Shown: piece after piece, positions 1-5,414 of the stretch | Numbering within the stretch: position 1 is the stretch's first letter | Layout: each line of letters starts with the position of its first letter | NCBI GenBank assembly: GCA_039815505.1 | Contig: JBCBZE010000247.1 | Span: forward strand, 1 to 5,414 | Reading direction: 5' to 3' | DNA from: CANLWN01 sp039815505 | Lineage (GTDB): Bacteria; Bacteroidota; Bacteroidia; Flavobacteriales; Flavobacteriaceae | DNA: 5,414 nt | Notes under the pieces: generated by a model | What the model was told of the DNA's origin: nothing | What the model saw: only the letters and a program-made list of their open reading frames with translations | Database searches by the model: none | Made by a program: the position numbers and the translations under genes

Positions 1-106
1 CATTAACAAAAGCATACACCATTCCACCTTTATATTTTTTATAATCTACGTGAGATTTCATCAAATTAAATTCAACACTCGTCCAGTAAATTTTTAATGA
101 TTCCAT
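1..106 (-). CDS. Hypothetical protein, N-terminal fragment (runs off left edge)
   Basis: A minus-strand reading frame opens with ATG at 104-106 and stays open for 35 codons to the window edge. It begins MESLKIYWTSVEF and continues with a stretch rich in Lys, Tyr and Gly (residues 17-31), ending VYAFVN at the edge. The start is chosen because the bases before it are A-rich (TTTAAAAAAATA), as is usual for Bacteroidota starts. The same frame has a TAA about 50 bases further upstream with no other ATG between. There is no signal peptide or membrane segment in the visible part; it looks like a small soluble protein with a mixed alpha/beta start. I do not recognise the family and assign no function. 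It points the same way as aceBA but is separated from it by a strong terminator, so it is probably a separate transcription unit with its own promoter. Confidence 0.6.
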   Translation of the reverse strand, partial: MESLKIYWTSVEFNLMKSHVDYKKYKGGMVYAFVN

Positions 107-135
107 TATTTTTTTAAATGGTTTACAACTACTGT

Positions 136-155
136 ATAAACACCATGGCGTTTAT
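136..155. promoter_or_regulatory. 20-bp near-perfect palindrome, possible operator
   Basis: The sequence ATAAACACCATGGCGTTTAT pairs with its own reverse complement at nine of ten positions; only a142/c149 fails. It lies about 30-50 bases upstream of the ATG of the left-edge gene and downstream of that gene's candidate -7 element. A repressor bound here could block transcription. No regulator for it can be named from the window. Confidence 0.35.
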
Positions 156-192
156 TTCCATAGTATATAATGCATATATAAGGTAGGCTTCC

Positions 193-224
193 CAAATATA
201 ACCGATAATTTCCCTTTTGTACAG
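193..224 (-). promoter_or_regulatory. Candidate promoter of the left-edge gene
   Basis: On the minus strand 200-193 reads TATATTTG, an exact match to the Bacteroidota -7 consensus TAnnTTTG. With a 21-base spacer, the -33 position (224-222) reads CTG, one mismatch from the expected TTG. Transcription would start near 186-190 and give a leader of about 80 bases before the ATG at 106. The region is AT-rich, so a chance match is possible. Confidence 0.35.
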
Positions 225-272
225 CGTTTAACCAAATTTCATCGGATTTTTAATACAAACGGGCAAGCAATT

Positions 273-305
273 AAAAAGAGCTGACTTTCTAAGTCAGCTC
301 TTTTT
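273..305 (-). terminator. Intrinsic terminator downstream of aceA, symmetrical
   Basis: A perfect 15-bp inverted repeat (273-287 with 291-305) encloses a 3-base loop, TCT. The inner ten pairs are GAGCTGACTT/AAGTCAGCTC, and the outer five are A:T pairs that give a U-run on either strand. It begins 23 bases beyond the aceA stop codon and would end the aceBA transcript. The symmetry means it should also work on plus-strand transcription, although no plus-strand gene lies to its left in this window. Confidence 0.9.
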
Positions 306-328
306 ATATACTACTTGGTTCTGATTGG

Positions 329-1975
329 TTATGCCAGAAAACTACAGGCTTCCTGCACCGCTTTCTTTTGGGCCTTAACCTCAAATTGGTTGGAGGTGTT
401 TTTTTCGCCCCCGGCCTTTAGGGCGTTTTCGCCCGCAAAGAAGGTTTTATGGTCGTCGCCCAAATCGGAACCGGCCATACGCTGGTGCTTTACACAGGCA
501 ACACCCTTACGGATTTCCTGTCGTTGAACCCCCCTTACATAGGCCAACATACCTTCTTCCCCAAAATAGGATTCGGTCAGATCGTTCATATGAAGCGCTG
601 TGGTATGATAGGTAGGCAAGGTTATCAGGTGATGAAAAATCCCTGCTTCCCGGGCACCGTCCACTTGAAAAGTGCGAATCTTATGGTCCGCCCGCTTACA
701 TAGTTCCGAGCCATCATAGGCGGCATCCATTAGGTTATCCTTGTCATAACCGGACAGGTCCGCTCCTGCCGCTTGCATTTCCACATAGGCCTGTTTGCGG
801 AAATTCAAGGTCCAGTTAAAGGAAGGGGAGTTGTTGTATACCAATTTGGCATGGGGCACCACCTCCCTGATCCGGTTGACCATATGGGCAATTTGGGTTA
901 CATCCGGTGTGGGCGTTTCGATCCACAAAAGATCGGCCCCATGTTGCAGACTGGTAATGCAATCCAGGACCACCCGATCAATGTTGGAACCGGTTTTAAA
1001 TTTATACAAGCCATTGGACAAGCGTAACGGCCGTACCAACTTCCCCGCTCTTTTAAAAAGCACATCATCTTCCTTGGCATCGGTAATCGCGATTTCCTCC
1101 GCCTCTACAAAGGCCAGATATTGAGAGGCCAAATCCCCCGGCTCTTGGCTCACCGGTAATTTTTGGGTCAGCCCGGCCCCTTCGGAATCGGTTCGTGCCA
1201 CAATAATGCCATCTTCTACCCCCAACTCCAGGAAGGCATATCTAACCGCATTTAATTTAGCAATAAAATCTTCATGGGGCACGGTAACTTTTCCATCTTG
1301 GTGGCCGCACTGTTTGGCATCCGACACCTGATTTTCTATCTGAATGGCGCAGGCCCCGGCCTGGATCATTTGTTTGGCCAATAAATAAGTGGCCTCCTCG
1401 TTCCCAAAACCGGCATCGATATCGGCAATAATGGGTACGATATGGGTTTCAAAATTATCAATTTGGTCCAGCACGTCCTCCCCGTTTTCCAGCCGTCTAA
1501 AGAGATCGTTCAAGGCTATGGCATCTGCTTGGCGCAAAAAATCGTAGATTTCCTTGATGAGCGATGGAACGGCCGTTTTTTCGTGCATGGACTGATCGGG
1601 CAAGGGGCCAAACTCCGAGCGTAGGGCGGCGACCATCCAACCGGACAGATAGAGGTACTTTTTGCTGGTGGTTTGGTGGTGCTTTTTTACCGCTATCATG
1701 TTTTGCTGCGCCACAAAACCATGCCAGCAGCCAAGGGATTGCGTGTATTTTGTGGGATCGGCATCGTACTCCGCCATATCTTTTCGCATGATGGCCGCTG
1801 TATATTTGGCGATATCCACTCCTGTTTTAAACCGATTTTGGGCCGCCATTCTGGCTACATTTTTTGGGTCTATGGCCTTCCAGGCCGTCCCATACTTTTC
1901 TTTAAGGTGTTGTACGGTCTCCAAGGCGGAACGATAGGTACTTTGTTCTAAATTTTTCATAATTTCGTAATACAT
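329..1975 (-). CDS. aceA: Isocitrate lyase (large, Pseudomonas-type)
   Basis: Cytoplasmic isocitrate lyase cleaves isocitrate to succinate and glyoxylate, the first step of the glyoxylate shunt. The 548 residues carry the family's landmarks: SGW at 111-113, the metal-binding segment DIDAGFGN at 185-192, the catalytic loop KQCGH at 221-225 with Cys223 as the active-site cysteine, RTDSEG from Arg261, WIETPTPD at 351-358, the substrate-binding segment YNNSPSFNW at 380-388, and TLPTYHTTAL near 452-461. It is about 110 residues longer than the E. coli enzyme. From memory, the N-terminal half and the loop closely resemble the roughly 530-aa Pseudomonas aeruginosa enzyme, where the loop also has Gln instead of the usual Lys/Arg. 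All key residues appear intact. The first ATG (1973-1975) follows AATAAATA and is taken as the start; the ATG five codons later (1958-1960) is equally possible. It lies 60 bp downstream of aceB on the same strand, and no promoter is visible in the gap, so the two are probably cotranscribed. Confidence 0.97.
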   Translation of the reverse strand: MYYEIMKNLEQSTYRSALETVQHLKEKYGTAWKAIDPKNVARMAAQNRFKTGVDIAKYTAAIMRKDMAEYDADPTKYTQSLGCWHGFVAQQNMIAVKKHHQTTSKKYLYLSGWMVAALRSEFGPLPDQSMHEKTAVPSLIKEIYDFLRQADAIALNDLFRRLENGEDVLDQIDNFETHIVPIIADIDAGFGNEEATYLLAKQMIQAGACAIQIENQVSDAKQCGHQDGKVTVPHEDFIAKLNAVRYAFLELGVEDGIIVARTDSEGAGLTQKLPVSQEPGDLASQYLAFVEAEEIAITDAKEDDVLFKRAGKLVRPLRLSNGLYKFKTGSNIDRVVLDCITSLQHGADLLWIETPTPDVTQIAHMVNRIREVVPHAKLVYNNSPSFNWTLNFRKQAYVEMQAAGADLSGYDKDNLMDAAYDGSELCKRADHKIRTFQVDGAREAGIFHHLITLPTYHTTALHMNDLTESYFGEEGMLAYVRGVQRQEIRKGVACVKHQRMAGSDLGDDHKTFFAGENALKAGGEKNTSNQFEVKAQKKAVQEACSFLA

Positions 1976-1995
1976 TATTTATTGGTAATAATTAG

Positions 1996-2037
1996 ATCCT
2001 GCGCATTGTGGCTGCAATCGCAGGATTGCTTTTTTTT
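1996..2037 (+). terminator. Hairpin with T-run in the aceB-aceA gap, terminator-like on the plus strand
   Basis: ATCCTGCG (1996-2003) pairs with CGCAGGAT (2019-2026). After a single bulged C (2004), ATTG (2005-2008) pairs with CAAT (2015-2018), leaving the loop TGGCTG. Three bases after the stem is a run of eight Ts (2030-2037), so the terminator layout is on the plus strand, antisense to the operon. Read in the operon's direction, an A-run precedes the stem and only CTAATTATT follows, which is poor for termination. On the aceBA transcript it is therefore more likely a structured element ending 20 bases before the aceA start, perhaps affecting mRNA processing or stability. The T-run overlaps the aceB stop codon. 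Confidence 0.45.
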
Positions 2038-3634
2038 ATAGGTATTGATAGGCCGGAAGCGTTAGGAACTCTTCGAACTTTTCGGTCAAGACCAATTTGT
2101 CAAAGAGGGCAAAGGCCAGACTAAACTTACTTTCTTTCATATGTTCCTCGCCATATTCGGTGATGATCTTTTCCACCTCGTCCTGAAATATTTCGGTATA
2201 CAGTTCGATATTAAATGAGTGCCCATTGGTCAATACCACCTCATTTTTTAACCAGTGCCATATTTGGGTCCTGGAAATCTCGGCGGTTGCCGCATCTTCC
2301 ATAAGATTGTACAGGGCCACGGCCCCATGGCCGCGCAACCAGGCTTCGGTATATAAAATGCCCACATTAATGTTCTTCCTAATTCCGGCCTCCGTGACCG
2401 TTCCTTTGGGGAGTTCCACCAGATCGGCCTCCGTAATTTGCACATCGCTTCGCATACTATGTAATTGGTTGGGCGTTTTCATGTGCTTGTTAAATTCGGC
2501 CATGGCCACGGCCACCAAGGCCGGATGTGCCACCCAAGTACCGTCATGACCATTTTTAACTTCGCGCTCTTTATCCCTTCTTACTTTTTCCAAGGCCTCG
2601 GCATTGGCCTTTTCGTTGTTTTTAATGGGTATTTGGGCCGCCATACCGCCTATGGCAAGGATGCCACGCTTATGACAGCGTTGGATCACCAGTTTTGAAT
2701 AGGCATCCATGAACGGTGTGGTCATGGTCACCTGATCCCGATCGGGTACGATAAAGTTGGGATGGTTCCTAAACTTTTTGATGTAAGAAAAGATGTAATC
2801 CCAACGGCCACAATTGAGCCCTACAATATGGTCTTTGAGTTCAAAAATGATTTCGTCCAATTGAAAACTGGCCGTAATGGTCTCCACTAGAACGGTGGCC
2901 TTAAAGGTGCCATTGGGTACCTGAAGATAGTCTTGCGCAAACTCAAAAACCTGGTTCCACCAACGGGCTTCGGTATATTGCTCCAGTTTGGGCAGGTAAA
3001 AGTAGGGCGCGGTACCATTTTTCAATAGGGTTTTTGTATTGTGGAATACATAGAGGCCAAAATCTACCAAACTGCCTGAAACCGCTTCCCCGTTGATCAT
3101 CAGGTGCCTTTCATTAAGGTGTAGCCCCCTTGGCCGTACCAAAAGCACGGCGGTCTCTTTGTTAAGTTCGTAAGATTTTCCACGTTGTGTATCTACCAAG
3201 GCAATGGTTTTAAGGTTGGCATCCATAAGGTTCTGTTGTCCTTGGATACTGTTTTCCCAGGTAGGTGAGTTGCTGTCCTCCAGATCGGCCATAAAGGTTT
3301 TGGCCCCGGAGTTTAAGGCATTGATGATCATTTTCCGGTCTACGGGACCGGTGATTTCCACACGCCTGTCTTGCAGGTCCTCTGGAATTTCCCCTGCCGT
3401 CCAATGACCTTCCCGGATCGCTTTGGTCTCCTGCGGAAATTGTGGAAATGCCCCACGGTCAAACACCTGTTGCTGTACCTCACGATCCTGTAACAACGCC
3501 AATCGTTTGGCATTAAAGTTTTCATGAAGTGCCGTAAGGAATGTCAGGGCACCTTCCGTTAAAATTTCCGGATAGTAGTTTTTCACATCATTTGCGAACG
3601 TAACTCTTGCTTGTTTTAAAAGGATATTTTCCAT
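2036..3634 (-). CDS. aceB: Malate synthase A
   Basis: Malate synthase condenses glyoxylate with acetyl-CoA to form malate and CoA, the second step of the glyoxylate shunt, in the cytoplasm. At 532 residues it matches the usual length of the A isoform (E. coli 533). The family signature KDHIVGLNCGRWDYIF lies at 267-282. Other landmarks are MADLEDSNSPTWEN at 115-128, the VRPRG segment with Arg167, VETI with Glu251 and WDY with Asp279 as expected metal ligands, and YNLMEDAATAEISR at 442-455 with Asp447 as the expected catalytic base. The C-terminal end (LTLPAYQYL) resembles the bacterial enzyme and has no peroxisomal tripeptide. The start is the first ATG and the N-terminus aligns well with the family. 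It is the first gene of the aceBA operon and is divergent from the XRE-type regulator 126 bp away, which probably controls it. The last codons overlap the T-run of the intergenic hairpin. Confidence 0.97.
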   Translation of the reverse strand: MENILLKQARVTFANDVKNYYPEILTEGALTFLTALHENFNAKRLALLQDREVQQQVFDRGAFPQFPQETKAIREGHWTAGEIPEDLQDRRVEITGPVDRKMIINALNSGAKTFMADLEDSNSPTWENSIQGQQNLMDANLKTIALVDTQRGKSYELNKETAVLLVRPRGLHLNERHLMINGEAVSGSLVDFGLYVFHNTKTLLKNGTAPYFYLPKLEQYTEARWWNQVFEFAQDYLQVPNGTFKATVLVETITASFQLDEIIFELKDHIVGLNCGRWDYIFSYIKKFRNHPNFIVPDRDQVTMTTPFMDAYSKLVIQRCHKRGILAIGGMAAQIPIKNNEKANAEALEKVRRDKEREVKNGHDGTWVAHPALVAVAMAEFNKHMKTPNQLHSMRSDVQITEADLVELPKGTVTEAGIRKNINVGILYTEAWLRGHGAVALYNLMEDAATAEISRTQIWHWLKNEVVLTNGHSFNIELYTEIFQDEVEKIITEYGEEHMKESKFSLAFALFDKLVLTEKFEEFLTLPAYQYL

Positions 3635-3654
3635 GATCGTATTGTTTTACAGGA

Positions 3655-3685
3655 CAATAATAAAACAAAGAGTTTAAAAAAACAA
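3655..3685 (-). promoter_or_regulatory. Candidate promoter of the aceBA operon
   Basis: On the minus strand 3662-3655 reads TATTATTG, one mismatch from TAnnTTTG, and a TTG sits at 3685-3683 with a 20-base spacer, within the spacing known for flavobacterial promoters. Transcription would begin near 3651, leaving a leader of about 17 bases. The palindrome at 3685-3698 abuts and overlaps the -33 element and is centred near -40, the usual position for an activator contacting RNA polymerase. A competing TTTG at 3669-3666 has poor flanking bases. Confidence 0.35.
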
Positions 3686-3734
3686 GCGAACGTTCGCTAA
3701 AAATGTATTTTTCGCTTTTTTTATTGTGTTCGCG
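3685..3734. promoter_or_regulatory. Probable operator cluster of the divergent regulator
   Basis: A perfect 14-bp palindrome, AGCGAACGTTCGCT, occupies 3685-3698. Its right half-site TTCGCT (3693-3698) recurs in the same orientation at 3711-3716 and as TTCGCG at 3729-3734, giving starts exactly 18 bases apart. The palindrome overlaps the aceBA -33 element by one base. The third half-site lies between the -33 and -7 elements of the regulator gene, and the second lies just upstream of that -33. This fits one protein controlling both divergent units. Studied relatives of the regulator (RamB, PccR) bind TTTGCAAA-like motifs, so the GCGAAC/GTTCGC core here is related in style but not identical. Assignment of the site to the neighbouring regulator is inference. 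Confidence 0.6.
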
Positions 3735-3750
3735 GAAATTACTATCTTTG
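3724..3750 (+). promoter_or_regulatory. Promoter of the regulator gene, very short leader
   Basis: TATCTTTG at 3743-3750 matches the -7 consensus TAnnTTTG exactly. A TTG at 3724-3726 could serve as -33, with a spacer of 16 bases, one shorter than the commonly cited range. Transcription should begin around 3754, only about seven bases before the ATG at 3761, so the mRNA would be nearly leaderless. Confidence 0.5.
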
Positions 3751-3760
3751 GTCGCGCACT

Positions 3761-5239
3761 ATGGAACAAACCTATATTAAGCTCATATTTGGCCTAAAAC
3801 TGAAGCAAATACGGACCGATAAAAACCTATCGCTGTTTGGTCTGTCGAAAATTTCGGGTCTCTCCAAATCGTATTTAAACGAAATTGAAAAGGGCAAGAA
3901 ATATCCCAAACCGGATAAGATCGCCATTCTTTCGGACAAGCTGGATGTTCCTTACGATCAACTGGTTTCTTTAAAACTAGATAAAAATTTGGCCCCGATC
4001 GGGGAGTTGTTGCAATCCAAAATTTTAAAGGAAATACCGCTAGATCTTTTTGGGATCAAGGAAAGCAACCTGATTGATATTGTGGCCAATGCGCCTGCAA
4101 AGGTAAATGCGTTTATCAGTACCATTATTGAAATTGCACAACATTATAATTTTAGCAGGGAGAGTTTTTTTCTGGCTTCGGTCCGTTCATTTCAGGAGGC
4201 GAACAACAATTATTTTGATGACCTGGAACAGCAGGTGTTGCAATTTTCAAAGGCCTATCAGCTAGATTTGACCAAACCGTTTACCTCTAGGGACATTGAG
4301 GAGATTTTGATCGAAGAATATGGATATACCATAAACCAAAGCGAATTGGGGAAGTACGAGGCTTTGGAAAATTTGCGGTCCGTTTTTGTGCCCAAGACCA
4401 AAACCTTGTTGCTCTCGAGCTCTATAAACGAGGCGCAGCGCACCTTTATCTATGCCAAGGAAATCGCCTATAATTTTTTGGGGATTTCAGATAGACTGTA
4501 TACCTTTCCTTGGGTAAAGTTCGATAGTTTTGATCAGGTGCTGCATAATTTTTATGCCTCCTATTTTGCGGGTGCCTTAATTATTCCCAGGCAGGTATTA
4601 ACGGTACAGCTAGAGTCGGTTTTTAACCAGGATACTTTTGATCAGACCCGGTTTCTTGGCATATTGGAGGCGTTCAACGCCTCACCGGAATCTTTCTATC
4701 AGCGTTTGACCAATATTTTGCCCAAAGCGTTCCATATCCGGGATCTGTTCTTTTTGAGGTTTACCTATAGGGCGGGCAGTAAAAAATACCATCTAAAAAA
4801 GGAACTGCATTTATCGCACCACCAGTCGCCCCGCGCCAATGAAACCAATGAGCATTATTGCAGACGCTGGGTATCCTTAAAGGTTTTAAAGGATATCAGT
4901 AAAAGCAAAAAGGCCCATATTTTTGATATTCAAATTTCCAATTACGTAGGTGATGATAAAAAATATTTAGTGTTGTCCTCCGCTACCAAAGACCCTTTTA
5001 AGGAAAACCAGTATCGAAGTATTAGCATTGGCTTGCTGATCAATAAACAATTGGAAAAGAAACTAAAGTTCTTAAGGGACCAGACCATTGCGATCCAAGA
5101 AGTGGGCGTTACCTGCGAGCGCTGTGCCATAAAAGGGTGTAAGGTACGGCAGGCACCGGCCATTATTTTGGACAAGGCGGCCAATAACGAAAAGATAGCC
5201 TTGATCGTGGAAGAGTTAAACCATACCTTTATGGGCTAA
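3761..5239 (+). CDS. XRE-family transcriptional regulator of the short-chain fatty acyl-CoA regulator type (RamB/PccR-like)
   Basis: A 492-residue regulator and the likely controller of the divergent aceBA operon. Residues 7-66 form an XRE-type helix-turn-helix (recognition segment SGLSKSYLNEIEKG, 32-45). The middle, roughly 150-320, resembles the IrrE/ImmA-like domain of this family, including QRTFIYAKEIAYNFLG (226-241) and YFAGALIIP (268-276). The C-terminal part carries the family's cysteine features: CRRW at 367-370 and a C-x2-C-x4-C cluster at Cys452, Cys455 and Cys460. Relatives such as RamB, PrpR and PccR control acetate or propionate metabolism and respond to acyl-CoA levels; acyl-CoA sensing here is inferred. 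The position where metallopeptidases have HExxH reads KEIAY, so peptidase activity is very unlikely. The start is firm, since the next Met is residue 491. Half-sites within its own promoter suggest autoregulation. No clear terminator follows. The domain order is confident; the exact ligand is unknown. Confidence 0.9.
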   Translation: MEQTYIKLIFGLKLKQIRTDKNLSLFGLSKISGLSKSYLNEIEKGKKYPKPDKIAILSDKLDVPYDQLVSLKLDKNLAPIGELLQSKILKEIPLDLFGIKESNLIDIVANAPAKVNAFISTIIEIAQHYNFSRESFFLASVRSFQEANNNYFDDLEQQVLQFSKAYQLDLTKPFTSRDIEEILIEEYGYTINQSELGKYEALENLRSVFVPKTKTLLLSSSINEAQRTFIYAKEIAYNFLGISDRLYTFPWVKFDSFDQVLHNFYASYFAGALIIPRQVLTVQLESVFNQDTFDQTRFLGILEAFNASPESFYQRLTNILPKAFHIRDLFFLRFTYRAGSKKYHLKKELHLSHHQSPRANETNEHYCRRWVSLKVLKDISKSKKAHIFDIQISNYVGDDKKYLVLSSATKDPFKENQYRSISIGLLINKQLEKKLKFLRDQTIAIQEVGVTCERCAIKGCKVRQAPAIILDKAANNEKIALIVEELNHTFMG

Positions 5240-5304
5240 GTACCCCCCAACGGCCTTGTACAAAATGTGTTTATAGCTGTTGGCAGTGTCTTTTCATATC
5301 GGGG

Positions 5305-5414
5305 TCAATGTTTTTCGGACTCATTAAATTGCCACAATACGTTCACTAATTGCCATTTTCCATTCAGTTTTACAATATGCATATAATCGATCCAGTCATC
5401 GGCTATGAGCTTTA
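5305..5414 (-). CDS. NTF2-like / putative lumazine-binding protein, C-terminal fragment
   Basis: A minus-strand frame enters from the right edge and ends at a TGA at 5305-5307 after 35 complete codons. The visible end includes DDWIDYMHIVKLNGKW followed by QLVNVLWQF and a charged tail. The pattern D-Y-hydrophobic-x-hydrophobic-x-K-x-x-G-K-W-x-hydrophobic-V-N, forming two beta strands, is typical of the last strands of small NTF2-fold proteins annotated as putative lumazine-binding (Lumazine_bd_2), common in Bacteroidota. The catalytic or ligand role of that family is poorly known, and the start lies outside the window. It converges on the regulator gene with a 65-bp gap in which I see no strong terminator. 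There is no evident link to the glyoxylate shunt. Confidence 0.65.
   Translation of the reverse strand, partial: KLIADDWIDYMHIVKLNGKWQLVNVLWQFNESEKH

Noticed and set aside
315..1951. Several plus-strand open frames of 60-109 codons opposite aceA
   Set aside because: They overlap a complete, strongly recognised isocitrate lyase on the other strand, have no recognisable domains and lack promoter-like sequence; they are shadows of its codon pattern.
2316..2337. GGCC-rich, partly self-complementary stretch within aceB
   Set aside because: It encodes the conserved RGHGAVALYNL segment, so its composition is explained by the protein sequence.
2226..3525. Short open frames on both strands overlapping aceB
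   Set aside because: The malate synthase frame is full length with all family motifs. The others have low-information composition and no recognisable homology.
3666..3673. TTTG at 3669-3666 as an alternative -7 element for aceB
   Set aside because: The flanking bases read ACTC instead of TAnn, and no TTG lies at a proper distance; the TATTATTG at 3662-3655 with TTG 20 bases upstream fits better.
3699..3712. Inverted repeat AAAAAT-GT-ATTTTT between the first two half-sites
   Set aside because: An A/T-only palindrome of this length is expected by chance in AT-rich intergenic DNA. It is a poorer operator candidate than the GC-containing palindrome beside it.
4258..5184. Minus-strand frames of 61 and 80 codons inside the regulator gene
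   Set aside because: They are antisense to a well-supported 492-aa regulator and have no family features.
1..5414. Insertion sequences, CRISPR arrays, tRNA or rRNA genes, or a new defence system
   Set aside because: No transposase, terminal repeats, regularly spaced repeats or cloverleaf-like sequences were seen; the complete genes are all metabolic or regulatory.

Overview
The window comes from a bacterium of the phylum Bacteroidota, most likely a marine member of the Flavobacteriaceae. The evidence is the TAnnTTTG-type -7 promoter elements, start codons preceded by A-rich sequence with no Shine-Dalgarno motif, AT-rich intergenic DNA, and protein sequences of flavobacterial character. The family assignment is inference; I ran no search.

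Layout, left to right. (1) 1-106, minus strand: the 5' end of a small unrecognised protein gene, running off the left edge. (2) 107-328: AT-rich spacer holding a 20-bp near-perfect palindrome, a possible promoter for gene 1, and a perfectly symmetrical hairpin terminator at 273-305. (3) 329-3634, minus strand: the two glyoxylate-shunt genes in the order aceB (malate synthase A) then aceA (isocitrate lyase), 60 bp apart. A hairpin lies in that gap, and its T-run is on the strand opposite to the genes. (4) 3635-3760: a 126-bp divergent promoter region with a perfect 14-bp palindrome and regularly spaced TTCGC half-sites. (5) 3761-5239, plus strand: a 492-aa HTH_XRE regulator of the short-chain fatty acyl-CoA regulator type (RamB/PccR/PrpR-like, COG3800). 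(6) 5305-5414, minus strand: the 3' end of an NTF2-like/lumazine-binding-type protein gene.

How it works together. Isocitrate lyase splits isocitrate into succinate and glyoxylate, and malate synthase condenses glyoxylate with acetyl-CoA to give malate. Together they bypass the two decarboxylating steps of the TCA cycle, so the cell can grow on acetate, fatty acids or other C2 sources. The divergent regulator belongs to a family whose studied members sense acyl-CoA status and control acetate or propionate genes. It is therefore the obvious candidate to control aceBA and its own gene through the shared intergenic region. No isocitrate dehydrogenase kinase/phosphatase gene (aceK) lies next to the operon.

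I see no mobile element, CRISPR array, tRNA or rRNA. The genes are conventional. The parts most worth a second look are the architecture of the intergenic operator, the degenerate metallopeptidase motif in the regulator, the inverted-polarity hairpin between aceB and aceA, and the palindrome upstream of the left-edge gene.
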